A model generated the notes under the pieces. It did not search any database, was not told the origin of the DNA, and saw nothing but the letters and a program-made list of their open reading frames with translations. Positions 1 to 7,865 of a DNA stretch of 64,000 nucleotides are shown piece after piece. Source of the stretch: Deltaproteobacteria bacterium (GTDB lineage: Bacteria > Myxococcota_A > Polyangia > Haliangiales > Haliangiaceae). A program made the translations under genes and the position numbers. Position 1 is the first letter of the stretch. Every line of letters begins with the position of its first letter. The stretch spans positions 31,842-95,841 of the forward strand of contig JAIOQA010000108.1 of NCBI GenBank assembly GCA_021413675.1, given 5' to 3'.

Positions 1-1
1 T

Positions 2-898
2 CCGGGCGGCGCGGTCGCGCGCGCGCAGGCGGTCGCGGCGCGGGTCGCCCACGCCGAGGTCGTGCCCGCCGCCGAGGTCGAGGCGGTGCTCGCCGCCGGG
101 CGGCTGCCCCTGGTGCCGCTGTCCGGGCCGGCGATCGACGCGCGCTTCGACGCGCTCGCGACCCTGGCCGCGCGCACCGGCGCCGAGAAGCTGGTGTTCC
201 TCGGCCGGCGCTCCGGCCTGCAGCCGCGCGATGGCCGGGTCGTGTCGCTCGTAGATCTCGCGCGCCCCGACGACTACGACCCGCTGCTCGCGACCCTGCC
301 CGCGCGCCAGGCCGCGCTCCTGCGCCAGATCGCGCGGCTGGTCGATCGCGTGCCCCATCGCGTGACGGTCTCGGTGACCTCGCCGCTCGATCTGCTGCGC
401 GAGCTCTTCACCGTGAAGGGCGCCGGCACGCTGGTCCGGCGCGGCGCGCGGGTCACGCGCTACGGCTCGTGGGCCGAGCTCGATGCGCCGCGGCTGATCG
501 CGCTGGTCGAGGACGCCTTCGGGCGGCCGCTGCGCGCCGACTTCCGCGAGCGCGCGTTCGCCAGCGCCTACGTCGCCGACGACTACCGCGGCGCGGCGAT
601 CGTCACCGACACCGCGCTCGCGCCGTACCTGTCGAAGTTCGCGGTCACCACCGTCGCGCGCGGCGAGGGCGTGGGCGGCGACCTGTGGCGCGTGCTCGCG
701 GACGAGCATCCGCGGCTGTTCTGGCGCAGCCGCGCCGAGAACCCCATCACCGCCTGGTACCGCGAGCAGGCCGACGGCCTGGTCAAGCGGACGATCGACG
801 GCAGCGCGTGGGTCGTCTTGTGGCGCGGCCTCGAGCCGACCGAGATCGCCCTTGCGGTCGCGATCTGCGAGCGCACGCCGCCCGACTTCTCGACCTAG
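2..898 (+). CDS. N-acetylglutamate synthase/kinase-like protein, 3' part
   Basis: The frame is open from base 2, so this gene enters from the left and only its C-terminal part is visible. The first part has kinase-like segments (LVPLSG, LVFLGRR). The last 150 residues match the acyltransferase domain of vertebrate-type N-acetylglutamate synthases (DUF619/NAT): FTVKGAGTLVRRG, AYVADDYRGAAIVTD, YLSKFAVTTVARGEGVGGDLW, LFWRSRAENPITAWYREQADG. The family makes N-acetylglutamate, the first step of arginine synthesis, or adds such a domain to acetylglutamate kinase. It probably works in the cytoplasm. It converges on the lipoprotein gene at 902 with only 3 bp between them. Family assignment is fairly sure. 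The exact activity is not, because the kinase active site is outside the window. Confidence 0.8.
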   Translation, partial: PGGAVARAQAVAARVAHAEVVPAAEVEAVLAAGRLPLVPLSGPAIDARFDALATLAARTGAEKLVFLGRRSGLQPRDGRVVSLVDLARPDDYDPLLATLPARQAALLRQIARLVDRVPHRVTVSVTSPLDLLRELFTVKGAGTLVRRGARVTRYGSWAELDAPRLIALVEDAFGRPLRADFRERAFASAYVADDYRGAAIVTDTALAPYLSKFAVTTVARGEGVGGDLWRVLADEHPRLFWRSRAENPITAWYREQADGLVKRTIDGSAWVVLWRGLEPTEIALAVAICERTPPDFST

Positions 899-901
899 CT
901 A

Positions 902-1996
902 CTACTCCTCGTCCGGCAGGATCTCCGGCAACTCGGTCGCGGCGATCGGCCGGGTGTGCAGCGCGATCACGTTGGCGACCAGCTTGTGCTCGCCGAGCGT
1001 GACGACGCCCTTGGCCTGCGCGCCAGCGCTGAACGTGATCGTCGCGAGCTCCGCGGCCGAGAGCTTCTCCTTGCGGCGATCCTCGCGGATGACCCAGCCC
1101 TCGACCACCTTCGAGGTGTCGACACCGTGATCCGTGAGGAACGCGCGCAACCCGAACTGCACGCTGCCATCGGCGGCCACTGCGCCGCGCTTGGGATCGA
1201 GGTCCTGGCGCTTGATGATCGTCGCGAGACGATCGTCGAGGTACACGCGCACGCCGCCGCGCACCGGCTCACCGTAGTAGGGCACGCCCTCGACGGGTTT
1301 GCCGTGCAGCACGAAGCCCTGGTTGCGGATGAGCGTCGGCGCGTCCTTCTTCACGTAGATCATGACCGCGGAGATCTTGTCCGGGGTCTTGCCGTTGCCG
1401 AAGCCCTCGGCCATCTGCGAGATGGCCTTGCCACCGACCATCCCGCCGAAGCGGAACAGGAACTGATCGCCCGCGCGCGACATCAGGTCGCGGCCGGTCG
1501 CGACGATCGAGTCCGTCATCTTGGGCCCGTACACGTGGATCGCCTTGACCGTCTTCGGGTCGATCCCGAGAGCCTTCAGGTAGTCGTTGAACTTGTAGTA
1601 GCGCTGATACGACCAGCGCCAGCCCGGATCGTTGGTGCCGTAGCGCTTGTTCGCCGAGACCTTGTCTTTGACCCAGGTCGGCTTGAGCGTGATCGGCAGC
1701 TCGCCGAAGGTGAGGAAGGCGATCGGCTGGCCGTCCAGATAGACGCCGGTGTCCTTCCAGCGCGACGCGCCGGCCTTGAACTCGGCGGGCACGTAGTCGT
1801 TGCCCGGCGAGGGCGCGTCGAGGGGCGGCGCGACCGGGGCCGCGGCCACCGGCGCGGGCGCCGCCACCGGTGCGGGCGCTGGCTGGCCCTGGGCGTCGCT
1901 GCACGCGGCGGCGGCCAGAGCGATGCAGACGAGACCGCTGATCCGGCGCAGGATCGATCCGTGATGGGAACCGAGCCGTTCGCTTCGCTCACTCAT
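902..1996 (-). CDS. Lipoprotein of unknown function
   Basis: I chose the ATG at 1996 (MSERSERLGSHHGS) because a signal sequence ISGLVCIALAAAAC, ending in a lipobox cysteine, follows soon after. A start at 2104 would add 36 residues of non-signal sequence. After the cysteine comes an Ala/Pro-rich linker (PAPAPVAAPAPV), then a globular domain of about 300 residues with many Lys, Tyr and Trp (PGWRWSYQRYYKFNDYLKALGI, GVRVYLDDRLATIIKRQ). No catalytic motif is evident and I do not recognise the family. It is predicted to sit in the cell envelope. It is divergent from the lipoprotein gene at 2197, with about 200 bp between the two starts. Confidence 0.75.
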   Translation of the reverse strand: MSERSERLGSHHGSILRRISGLVCIALAAAACSDAQGQPAPAPVAAPAPVAAAPVAPPLDAPSPGNDYVPAEFKAGASRWKDTGVYLDGQPIAFLTFGELPITLKPTWVKDKVSANKRYGTNDPGWRWSYQRYYKFNDYLKALGIDPKTVKAIHVYGPKMTDSIVATGRDLMSRAGDQFLFRFGGMVGGKAISQMAEGFGNGKTPDKISAVMIYVKKDAPTLIRNQGFVLHGKPVEGVPYYGEPVRGGVRVYLDDRLATIIKRQDLDPKRGAVAADGSVQFGLRAFLTDHGVDTSKVVEGWVIREDRRKEKLSAAELATITFSAGAQAKGVVTLGEHKLVANVIALHTRPIAATELPEILPDEE

Positions 1997-2196
1997 GAGC
2001 GGTCGATGTTGCAGCTCCCATTCCACCGGCGTTACATGCCCGGACCCGGTGCAAGCACGCGGACTTCGGTCGCCGATCGCGCCGATCACCGGGGCTCCGC
2101 TCACCAGATGGGGGTCCCCTCACCACGGCGTCATCGGTGAAACCCTCGTCGAAACGAGGCCTTCGCCTGGCACGTTGGTTGCGTAACACCAGTGAA

Positions 2197-2718
2197 ATGC
2201 TGGCCCCCCTCCGCGCTGCTCTCTTCCTCGCCCTCGCCGCCTCCACCGGCTGTGCCCTCGACGAGATCCCCGGCGGCGGCGGCGGTAGCGACCGCAACCA
2301 GGCCCTCGACATCCAGTGCAACGCGACCTTCAAGACGAGCGGCTCGTTCGTGCTGGGCGCTCCGCAGCCGGACGACGTCGGCGGCTGCTGGCCGATCGGC
2401 ACGTGGACCTTCACCGCGACGGTCGACAGCAACGAGTGCGCGACGCCGCCCACGCTCCTGCCGCAGTACCAGTTCAAGGTCGAGCGGCTGACCGATGCCT
2501 CGGGCGATCCGCTCGACTCGTACACGTTCCTCAGCGAGCCCAACGTCCACCACCGCCTCAAGGTGTCGAGCGGCGGCGGCGGCCTGTGCGAGGGCGGCCT
2601 CGAGATCTTCAGCGACGACGGCAAGCAGTACTGGAACTTCAAGCCCGCGCTCGAGGCCGACAAGTCGCTCGACGGCTTCGGCGAGTACGCGCTCTACAAC
2701 TCGGATCAGTGGAACTGA
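2197..2718 (+). CDS. Small lipoprotein of unknown function
   Basis: The ATG at 2197 starts MLAPLRAALFLALAASTGC, a compact lipoprotein signal with the cysteine at residue 19. The longer frame from 2137 would bury this signal. The mature part has a Gly linker (IPGGGGGS), then about 140 residues with five cysteines in C..C..C patterns (IQCNATF, VGGCWPIGTWTF, SNECATPP, GGLCEGGLEIF), which suggests a disulfide-bonded beta-rich extracytoplasmic domain. I do not recognise the family. The gene lies 84 bp upstream of 2803 on the same strand and may share its transcript. Confidence 0.65.
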   Translation: MLAPLRAALFLALAASTGCALDEIPGGGGGSDRNQALDIQCNATFKTSGSFVLGAPQPDDVGGCWPIGTWTFTATVDSNECATPPTLLPQYQFKVERLTDASGDPLDSYTFLSEPNVHHRLKVSSGGGGLCEGGLEIFSDDGKQYWNFKPALEADKSLDGFGEYALYNSDQWN

Positions 2719-2802
2719 GGCGACCGAAGTGAGCCGGTCCAGGATCCGGATGAGCTCGGGGCCGTCGTCCGCGACGGTGCCGATCGATCGAGGAGGCGAA
2801 CC

Positions 2803-3447
2803 ATGCGTCGCTGGCTGACCCCCGCCCTGTCGATCGCGGTCATCGCAGCCGCCGCGCTGTTGTGGATCGAGCTGCGCGCGCCGAGCGCGAGCGCCGCCGC
2901 CACCGCCGCCCCGGCGCCAGCGCGCCCGGCCCCCCCGCCGGTGATCGCGCCGAGCGCCCCGCCGCCGATCGCCCCGCCGCCGGTCGAGGCCGCGGCGCCG
3001 CCCGAGCGCGAGACCCTCGATCCGCAGAGCGATGCGTTCTTCTATCGCTTCGACGAGGTCGTGCCCGCCAACCTGACCCGCGCCGCCGCCTCCTGCTACG
3101 AGGGCGCGCGCAAGCTCCACCGCAACCAGAAGCTGAAGCTCGGCTTCAAGGTGCAGATCGTGAAGGGCACGGTCACGATCAAGGACGTCAAGGTGCTGCA
3201 GTCGACGCTCGACTACCCGGGCCTCGAGGCGTGCTTCATCCGCGCGGTCAGCGGCGTGACCTGGAACGACGACGAGCTGCCCGACTGGGTCCAGGACGAC
3301 GAGCTGGTGCTGCGCCCAGAGCGCGGCATGAAGAAGTACTCGCAGGAGAACCTGCGCTACGAGGGCGACGGCCCGACCGGCGCGGCGCTCATGACCGCGG
3401 GCCAGGCGCCGCCGAAGAGCGACAGCGCGACCGTCGAGGACGAGTGA
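2803..3447 (+). CDS. Membrane-anchored protein with Pro-rich stalk, AgmX/TonB-like C-terminus
   Basis: A strong ribosome binding site (gaggaggcgaacc) precedes the ATG. Residues 7-23 form one hydrophobic anchor (ALSIAVIAAAALLWIEL). An Ala/Pro-rich stalk runs to about residue 70. A globular domain of about 120 residues follows, with two cysteines (AAASCYEGARKLHRNQKLKLGFKV and LEACFIRAVSGVTW). This layout and the pattern 'K-L-x-F-x-V-x-I-x-x-G-x-V, then x-L-x-x-C-x-x-x-A-V' recall the C-terminal domain found in AgmX/PglI-type envelope proteins of myxobacteria, but I infer that by eye. It probably acts in the periplasm. The stop codon is 35 bp before the GH114-like gene. Confidence 0.72.
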   Translation: MRRWLTPALSIAVIAAAALLWIELRAPSASAAATAAPAPARPAPPPVIAPSAPPPIAPPPVEAAAPPERETLDPQSDAFFYRFDEVVPANLTRAAASCYEGARKLHRNQKLKLGFKVQIVKGTVTIKDVKVLQSTLDYPGLEACFIRAVSGVTWNDDELPDWVQDDELVLRPERGMKKYSQENLRYEGDGPTGAALMTAGQAPPKSDSATVEDE

Positions 3448-3482
3448 CCCGGCGCGCGCGCGACCGGCGTACACTGGATCCG

Positions 3483-4466
3483 ATGCGCACGCGCTCGCTC
3501 CTGTTCGTCGCGTTGATCGGGTGCGGTGGCGGTGGCACCCCGAGCAGCCCCGACGGCGCGTCCGCGGCCGACGCCGCGCCGCCCGACGCCGCGCCGGCGC
3601 CCTGGTGGCAGCCGCACCCGGGCGACGCGCGCAACTGGGACATCCAGCTCGCCGCGCCCTTCGAGCTGTCCGCGCCCCGGACGATGTACACGCTCGGGCT
3701 GTGGGATGTGGTCCCGAGCGCGACCACCCTCGACTACGGCGACGGCGCGCCGGTGACGGTGCCCGCCGGCGCGCTGGCCGACGCGATCGCGACCCTGCAC
3801 GCGACCACGCCCCGCACGGTCGTCATCTGCCGCGTCGACACCGGCGCGTGGGAGGCCACCCGCCCCGATGCCGGGAAGTTCCCGGGGGCCGGCGCGAACC
3901 CGCCCGATCGTCCCACGCCGCCGGCCACCGGCAGCGTGATCGGCTGGAGCGCGAGCCGGCCCGACGAGCGGTTCCTCGACATCCGCCCGGCCAGCCGCGA
4001 TCAGTGGGCGCCGATCATCTGGAAGCGCCTCGATCTCGCGGCGCAGATCGGCTGCGACGGCGTCATGCCCGATCGGAACGACATGATCACGAGCGACCCG
4101 GGCTTCACGCTCGAGCTGGTCGATCAAGAGAGCTGGTTCCGCGAGGTCGCGGCCCACGCGCACGATCGCAACCTCTCGGTCGGCATGAAGAACGGCAACA
4201 CGATCCCCGGCCTGGTCGAGGCGCTCACGCCCGACTTCGACTGGATCGTCATCGAGCGGTGCGGCGAGTACCAGGACTGCGACAGCGCGCGCTCGTTCGT
4301 CAACGCGCGCAAGGCCGCGCTCGCGATCGACTACCTGCCTGACGCCGACGGCGGCGGGGTCGCCGCGGCGATCGCCTGCCCGCGCCAGATGACCGACCAG
4401 ATCCAGGACGGCATCGTCAAGGATCCCGAGGTCACGTCGCTGGCGCGCACGCAGTGCACGCCATAG
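3483..4466 (+). CDS. GH114-like glycoside hydrolase lipoprotein (putative endo-alpha-1,4-polygalactosaminidase)
   Basis: The start at 3483 gives a lipoprotein signal (MRTRSLLFVALIGC). An Asp/Ala linker (SPDGASAADAAPPDAAPAP) follows, then a TIM-barrel domain typical of GH114/DUF297: WWQPHPGDARNWDIQLAAPF, TVVICRVDTGAWEATRPDAGKFPG, DERFLDIRP, IGCDGVMPDRNDM, FTLELVDQESWFREVAAHAHDRNLSVGMKNG, IVIERCGEYQDC. The acidic residues in GCDGVMPD and VIERC lie where the family carries its catalytic pair. The family cleaves galactosamine-containing polysaccharide, so an envelope enzyme acting on a biofilm or matrix polymer is likely. The length is normal for the family. The substrate is inferred. Confidence 0.85.
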   Translation: MRTRSLLFVALIGCGGGGTPSSPDGASAADAAPPDAAPAPWWQPHPGDARNWDIQLAAPFELSAPRTMYTLGLWDVVPSATTLDYGDGAPVTVPAGALADAIATLHATTPRTVVICRVDTGAWEATRPDAGKFPGAGANPPDRPTPPATGSVIGWSASRPDERFLDIRPASRDQWAPIIWKRLDLAAQIGCDGVMPDRNDMITSDPGFTLELVDQESWFREVAAHAHDRNLSVGMKNGNTIPGLVEALTPDFDWIVIERCGEYQDCDSARSFVNARKAALAIDYLPDADGGGVAAAIACPRQMTDQIQDGIVKDPEVTSLARTQCTP

Positions 4467-4523
4467 CGCCGCCGCAGTCACCGCCGGTCGCGGACGCCTG
4501 CTGCGACCTGGACGACCTCGTAG

Positions 4524-5171
4524 CTAGGGCGTGACGCGGGGCGCGGTCGCGAGGTAGCGCGCGGTGAGATCCGCGCGCAGCCCGGCGGCGACCTTGGGAT
4601 CGACGATCGCGCGATCGCTGGCCTCGATCGCCTTTCGCGAGACCTCGCGATCGTTCTGCGCGAAGAACACCTGCACACAGACCGGCGCGCCCTTCTCGTA
4701 GCGGATGATCCGGGCACCGACCGTGCCGCGCTTGAGCTCCTTCACGCCCAGGGCGAGCGGCGCGTCGACGTTGTCGACGCGGTAGACCAGCGCCGCCGGC
4801 GCAGCAAGCACCGCCGCGGCCGCCTGGCGCGCGGCTGGAGAGCCAGGCGCCGCCGCCAGCAACACCTGCACCGGCGCGGCGTCGAGCTCGGGCGGGTTCA
4901 GCCAGTCGGCGTGCTCGGGATCCGGCGTGAGCGGCTTCCCCGCCAGGCGCAGGAGCGAGTTCTGGGTCAGCGGCAGCGCGCCGCGCAGATCCGCGGCGGC
5001 GCAGTCACGGACCATGCCCAGGGTCGGCGCGTTGGTCAGCATCGCCGCCGCCCAGGCCGTGACCTTTGCCGGGTCGGCCTCGGGCACGGCCGGCGGCGCC
5101 GCGCCGCTCGAGCCGCAGCCCGCCAGCAGCGCGATCAGCGCCCACTCACGCGCTGATGATCGTCCCGACAT
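4524..5171 (-). CDS. Lipoprotein of unknown function, overlapping the Mo-storage-like gene
   Basis: The protein starts MSGRSSAREWALIALLAGC, a lipoprotein signal, followed by GSSGAAPPAVPEADP. The rest is helix-rich and Ala-rich (about 180 residues), with two further cysteines (VRDCAAADL and APVCVQVFF). I see no catalytic motif and do not recognise the family. Its first 26 bases overlap the end of the upstream kinase-fold gene (stop at 5146), so it is probably the third gene of the same transcript as the two molybdenum-storage-like genes. Whether it acts with them is only suggested by this arrangement. Confidence 0.7.
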   Translation of the reverse strand: MSGRSSAREWALIALLAGCGSSGAAPPAVPEADPAKVTAWAAAMLTNAPTLGMVRDCAAADLRGALPLTQNSLLRLAGKPLTPDPEHADWLNPPELDAAPVQVLLAAAPGSPAARQAAAAVLAAPAALVYRVDNVDAPLALGVKELKRGTVGARIIRYEKGAPVCVQVFFAQNDREVSRKAIEASDRAIVDPKVAAGLRADLTARYLATAPRVTP

Positions 5172-5949
5172 CCTCGCCCTTGAGCGCGGCCAGGACCTGC
5201 CCCGGGCGCAGGCCGTTGACGATCTGGAGCTCGTGGCACCAGCGCGCGCGCGGCAGGTACTCGATCACGCGCCGCTCGACGACGAGGTCGTTGAGGTCGC
5301 GCGCGATCAGCTCCTTCGCGGTGATCCGCGGGATGTGGGTCGCGCTCGCGTTCTTCTTGGGATCGTCGGTGTACAGCCCCTCTTCGTCCTTGATGAAGAT
5401 GGCGCGGCGCGAGCCCAGGAACTCCGCCGACAGGAACGCGCCGGCGTCGGTGCGGTGCGGCGGGATGCGGCTGCCGGCCTCGTGCTTCTCCCAGTAGCCG
5501 AACGGCGGCATGCCGCTCATCACCGGGATGCAGCCTAGCGAGAGGTACAGCGGCAGCTTCTCGAAGTCGTCGGGCAGGATGTAGATGCCGCCGTGCTTGG
5601 CGAGCAGCATCTGCAGCATCCGCGCGTTCTGCATCGGGATGTACTTGCCGAGGGTCGCGACCACGCCGGTCGGCATCTCGAGCTCCGACGCGATCGCGTA
5701 GATGTGGCGCGCGCGGGTGCCGCCGCCGGCGAGCAGCACCACCTGGATGCCCTGCTTCCGCGCCTCGACGATCTCGTCGAGGATCGGGAACAGCGCGGCG
5801 CGGCCGCGATCCATGATGCTCTGGCCGCCGACCTTGACCACGCGCACGTCGGGCATGACCGCGACCGGGCGGTAGTCGATCCCCGACGGCGTCGAGCCGG
5901 TGAGCGTCGAGCGCGACAGCGCCGATTCGATCGTGCGGCGATCAGACAT
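5146..5949 (-). CDS. Molybdenum storage protein subunit-like (amino acid kinase fold), second of pair
   Basis: The protein has the fold signature of the amino acid kinase superfamily with sequence close to Azotobacter MosA/MosB: VVKVGGQSIMDRGRAALFPILDEI, VVLLAGGGTRARHIYAIASEL, NARMLQMLLAKHG, VMSGMPPFGYWE, RIPPHRTDAGAFLSAEFLG, AIFIKDEEGLYTDDPKKNA, LQIVNGLRPGQVLAALKGEDVGTII. In Azotobacter the two subunits form an alpha3beta3 cage that stores polyoxomolybdate with ATP hydrolysis in the cytoplasm. UMP kinase is the main alternative, but the IPPHRTDAGAF and VNGL.PG..L.AL.GE.VGT segments fit the Mo-storage branch better. Its ATG overlaps the end of the partner gene by 8 bp, which indicates translational coupling. 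Confidence 0.82.
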   Translation of the reverse strand: MSDRRTIESALSRSTLTGSTPSGIDYRPVAVMPDVRVVKVGGQSIMDRGRAALFPILDEIVEARKQGIQVVLLAGGGTRARHIYAIASELEMPTGVVATLGKYIPMQNARMLQMLLAKHGGIYILPDDFEKLPLYLSLGCIPVMSGMPPFGYWEKHEAGSRIPPHRTDAGAFLSAEFLGSRRAIFIKDEEGLYTDDPKKNASATHIPRITAKELIARDLNDLVVERRVIEYLPRARWCHELQIVNGLRPGQVLAALKGEDVGTIISA

Positions 5950-6793
5950 GGCGCACCTCGTTCTTGCCCGAGCGGGTGATCACGGTGCCGACCTGCTCGC
6001 CGTCGAGCGCGCGGGTCAGCTGGCCGGGCTTGAGCCCGTTGACGATCGTCACGCGGCGGAGGTTCTTGGCCTCGTGCCAGGTCCGGTACATCTCCTCGTC
6101 GAGGATGTTCTCGGTCGGCATGCGCTTCATCAGATCGTCGAGCTCGATCGCCTCGATGAGCTTCGCGTCGGCGTGCTTCTTGGGATCCTTGTCGTAGAGG
6201 CCGTCCTCGTCCTTGACGTAGATGACCTGCTTCATGCCGAGCACCTCGGCCAGCTGGAACAGGCCGAAGTCGGAGCCGTGCATCGGCAGCGCGCCCTCGA
6301 TCGGCGGCGGCTCCCAGAAGTGGAACGGCGGCACCGAGATCGCGATCGGCGTGATGCCGGCGTCGAAGTACAGCGGCAGGTCCCAGAAGTGATCGCGCTG
6401 CATCGGCATCGAGCCGTGGGGCGCGAGCAAGGCGTTCAGGAGGATCGCGTTCAACTCCTCCATCGCGCCGACGAGCTGGGCGATGCCGCCGACCGGCAGG
6501 CCCAGGTCGATCGCCAGCGCGACGGTGTGGCGGACGCGCGTCCCGCCGCCGACGCCGATCACCATCTTGTGGCGCTTCTTGACCTGGGCCAGCTCCTCGA
6601 CGAGCGGCAGGATCGCGTCCTTGCCGCGGTCGAAGATGCTCTGCCCCCCGATCGACACCATCGTGACGTCGGGGAAGATCTGGAGGTCGCGCTCGCTATC
6701 GGTGCCCGACAGCACGGCGCGATCCTGGAGGGACTCGCGCATCAGCCGCGATTCGATGTGCGTGCGGCCATCGCCGCCGACGAGTTGGGACAT
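5942..6793 (-). CDS. Molybdenum storage protein subunit-like (amino acid kinase fold), first of pair
   Basis: This is a paralogue of the gene at 5146, with the same blocks in order: VSIGGQSIFDRGKDAILPLVEELAQ, KMVIGVGGGTRVRHTVALAIDLGLPVG, LNAILLNALLAPHGSM, PIAISVPPFHFWE, IYVKDEDGLYDKDPKKHADAK, VTIVNGLKPGQLTRALDGEQVGTVITRSG. The second block is consistent with the phosphate-binding loop of the amino acid kinase fold. The region equivalent to IPPHRTDAGAF is altered here (ALPMHGSDFGLFQLAE), so the two subunits are not interchangeable, as expected for a hetero-oligomer. It is the first gene of a three-gene set (this gene, 5146, 4524). The true role (Mo or W storage, or another oxyanion) cannot be decided from sequence. 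Confidence 0.8.
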   Translation of the reverse strand: MSQLVGGDGRTHIESRLMRESLQDRAVLSGTDSERDLQIFPDVTMVSIGGQSIFDRGKDAILPLVEELAQVKKRHKMVIGVGGGTRVRHTVALAIDLGLPVGGIAQLVGAMEELNAILLNALLAPHGSMPMQRDHFWDLPLYFDAGITPIAISVPPFHFWEPPPIEGALPMHGSDFGLFQLAEVLGMKQVIYVKDEDGLYDKDPKKHADAKLIEAIELDDLMKRMPTENILDEEMYRTWHEAKNLRRVTIVNGLKPGQLTRALDGEQVGTVITRSGKNEVRHV

Positions 6794-6927
6794 GTGCCTC
6801 GACGTTATCCGAAAAGCCGCCGAGGCGCTGGTTGGGCGCCTCGGTCGGGAACTCGGGGGGTGTGGGATGGCCGCGGGTCACGCGGCGGGGAAAGCGGAGG
6901 GGGCCGCAGGCGCCCCGAGGGAGGTGC

Positions 6928-7833
6928 TCAGTTGGTGAGGCGCGAGGGGTCGCAGGTGCCGGCCGCCATGCGCGCCGTGGTCAGGTCGTAGAACGACTGG
7001 AGCGCGCGCATGCCGTTGTTGTCCGTGGCGTTGAACCGCGGGTGCTGGCGGTGCGGGTCCTGGCCCTGCGAGACACCGTTGAAGGAGGTCGTGTTGATGA
7101 TGACCTTGGCCGCCGCCGTGCCGCCCGAGAGGTCGACGGTGAAGTACTGCAGCATGTAGTACTTGTCGCTCGACACCACGTTGAAGAACGGCTCGGGCAC
7201 GTCGGTGGCGATGAAGCCTTCGGCGCCGCTCACGTGGCAGTTCTTGCACTCCTGGTTGTTGGTCGTCGTGAGGTTACCCCACGCATCGGCCATGTTCGCC
7301 TGGGTGAAGTTGGCGAGGCTCATGCAGCCCGACCACTGCTTCAGGAGGCGCTCGGTCGCCGCCGACGGCGACTCGGTGCCGGGCTGCGGGGTCGGGTCGG
7401 GACCCGCGCCGCTGCGCAGCGAGGCCTCCTTCTCGAGCCAGCCGGTGATCTTCGAGAGCTCGTCGGCGGTGTAGGTGATGCCCTGGTGGCCCGCCGAGAC
7501 CTTGTTGAGCAGGGCGGCGGAGGTCGGCGTGTAGTTGCCGACGAGCGCGGTGTACCCGGTCAGGGTCACGTAGCCCTGCGCTGCATCGGTGGCGACGAAG
7601 CCGGTGACGTTGCCCGCCGGGCCGGCGCTCGAGTGGCACCCGATGCACTTCGCCTTCACAATCGGGTAGACGTTCTGGTCGAACTCGGGCTTCGCGTTGG
7701 TCGCGGAGACGTTGCCGGCGTCGGGGCCACCCGGGTTTGGGCCGGGGCCGCCGGGCGGCGTGGTCTCGAGGCTGCCGACGCAACCGCCGGCCAGCGCCAT
7801 CACCGCGAACGTGGAGAGAAGAGCGCTACGCAT
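6928..7833 (-). CDS. Di-heme c-type cytochrome lipoprotein
   Basis: MRSALLSTFAVMALAGGC is a lipoprotein signal, followed by a Gly/Pro linker (TPPGGPGPNPGGPDAG). Two heme-c attachment sites are visible: CIGCH at residues 63-67 and CKNCH at 196-200. Each lies in a segment with the look of a small cytochrome (FDQNVYPIVKAKCIGCHSS and NNQECKNCHVSGAEGF). A Pro-rich spacer (GPDPTPQPGTESPS) separates them. Covalent heme attachment implies export by Sec and a periplasmic or surface location. It lies 32 bp downstream of the MYXO-CTERM-like gene on the same strand, so the two are probably co-transcribed. The electron partner is unknown. Confidence 0.85.
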   Translation of the reverse strand: MRSALLSTFAVMALAGGCVGSLETTPPGGPGPNPGGPDAGNVSATNAKPEFDQNVYPIVKAKCIGCHSSAGPAGNVTGFVATDAAQGYVTLTGYTALVGNYTPTSAALLNKVSAGHQGITYTADELSKITGWLEKEASLRSGAGPDPTPQPGTESPSAATERLLKQWSGCMSLANFTQANMADAWGNLTTTNNQECKNCHVSGAEGFIATDVPEPFFNVVSSDKYYMLQYFTVDLSGGTAAAKVIINTTSFNGVSQGQDPHRQHPRFNATDNNGMRALQSFYDLTTARMAAGTCDPSRLTN

Positions 7834-7865
7834 GGTTCGTGCTCCTGAGAGGTTCGGGGTGAGGG

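Noticed and set aside
5146..6793. Calling the paired genes UMP kinases (PyrH)
   Set aside because: Two tandem, overlapping, non-identical copies with MosA/MosB-type motifs fit a hetero-oligomeric storage protein better than a single essential UMP kinase.
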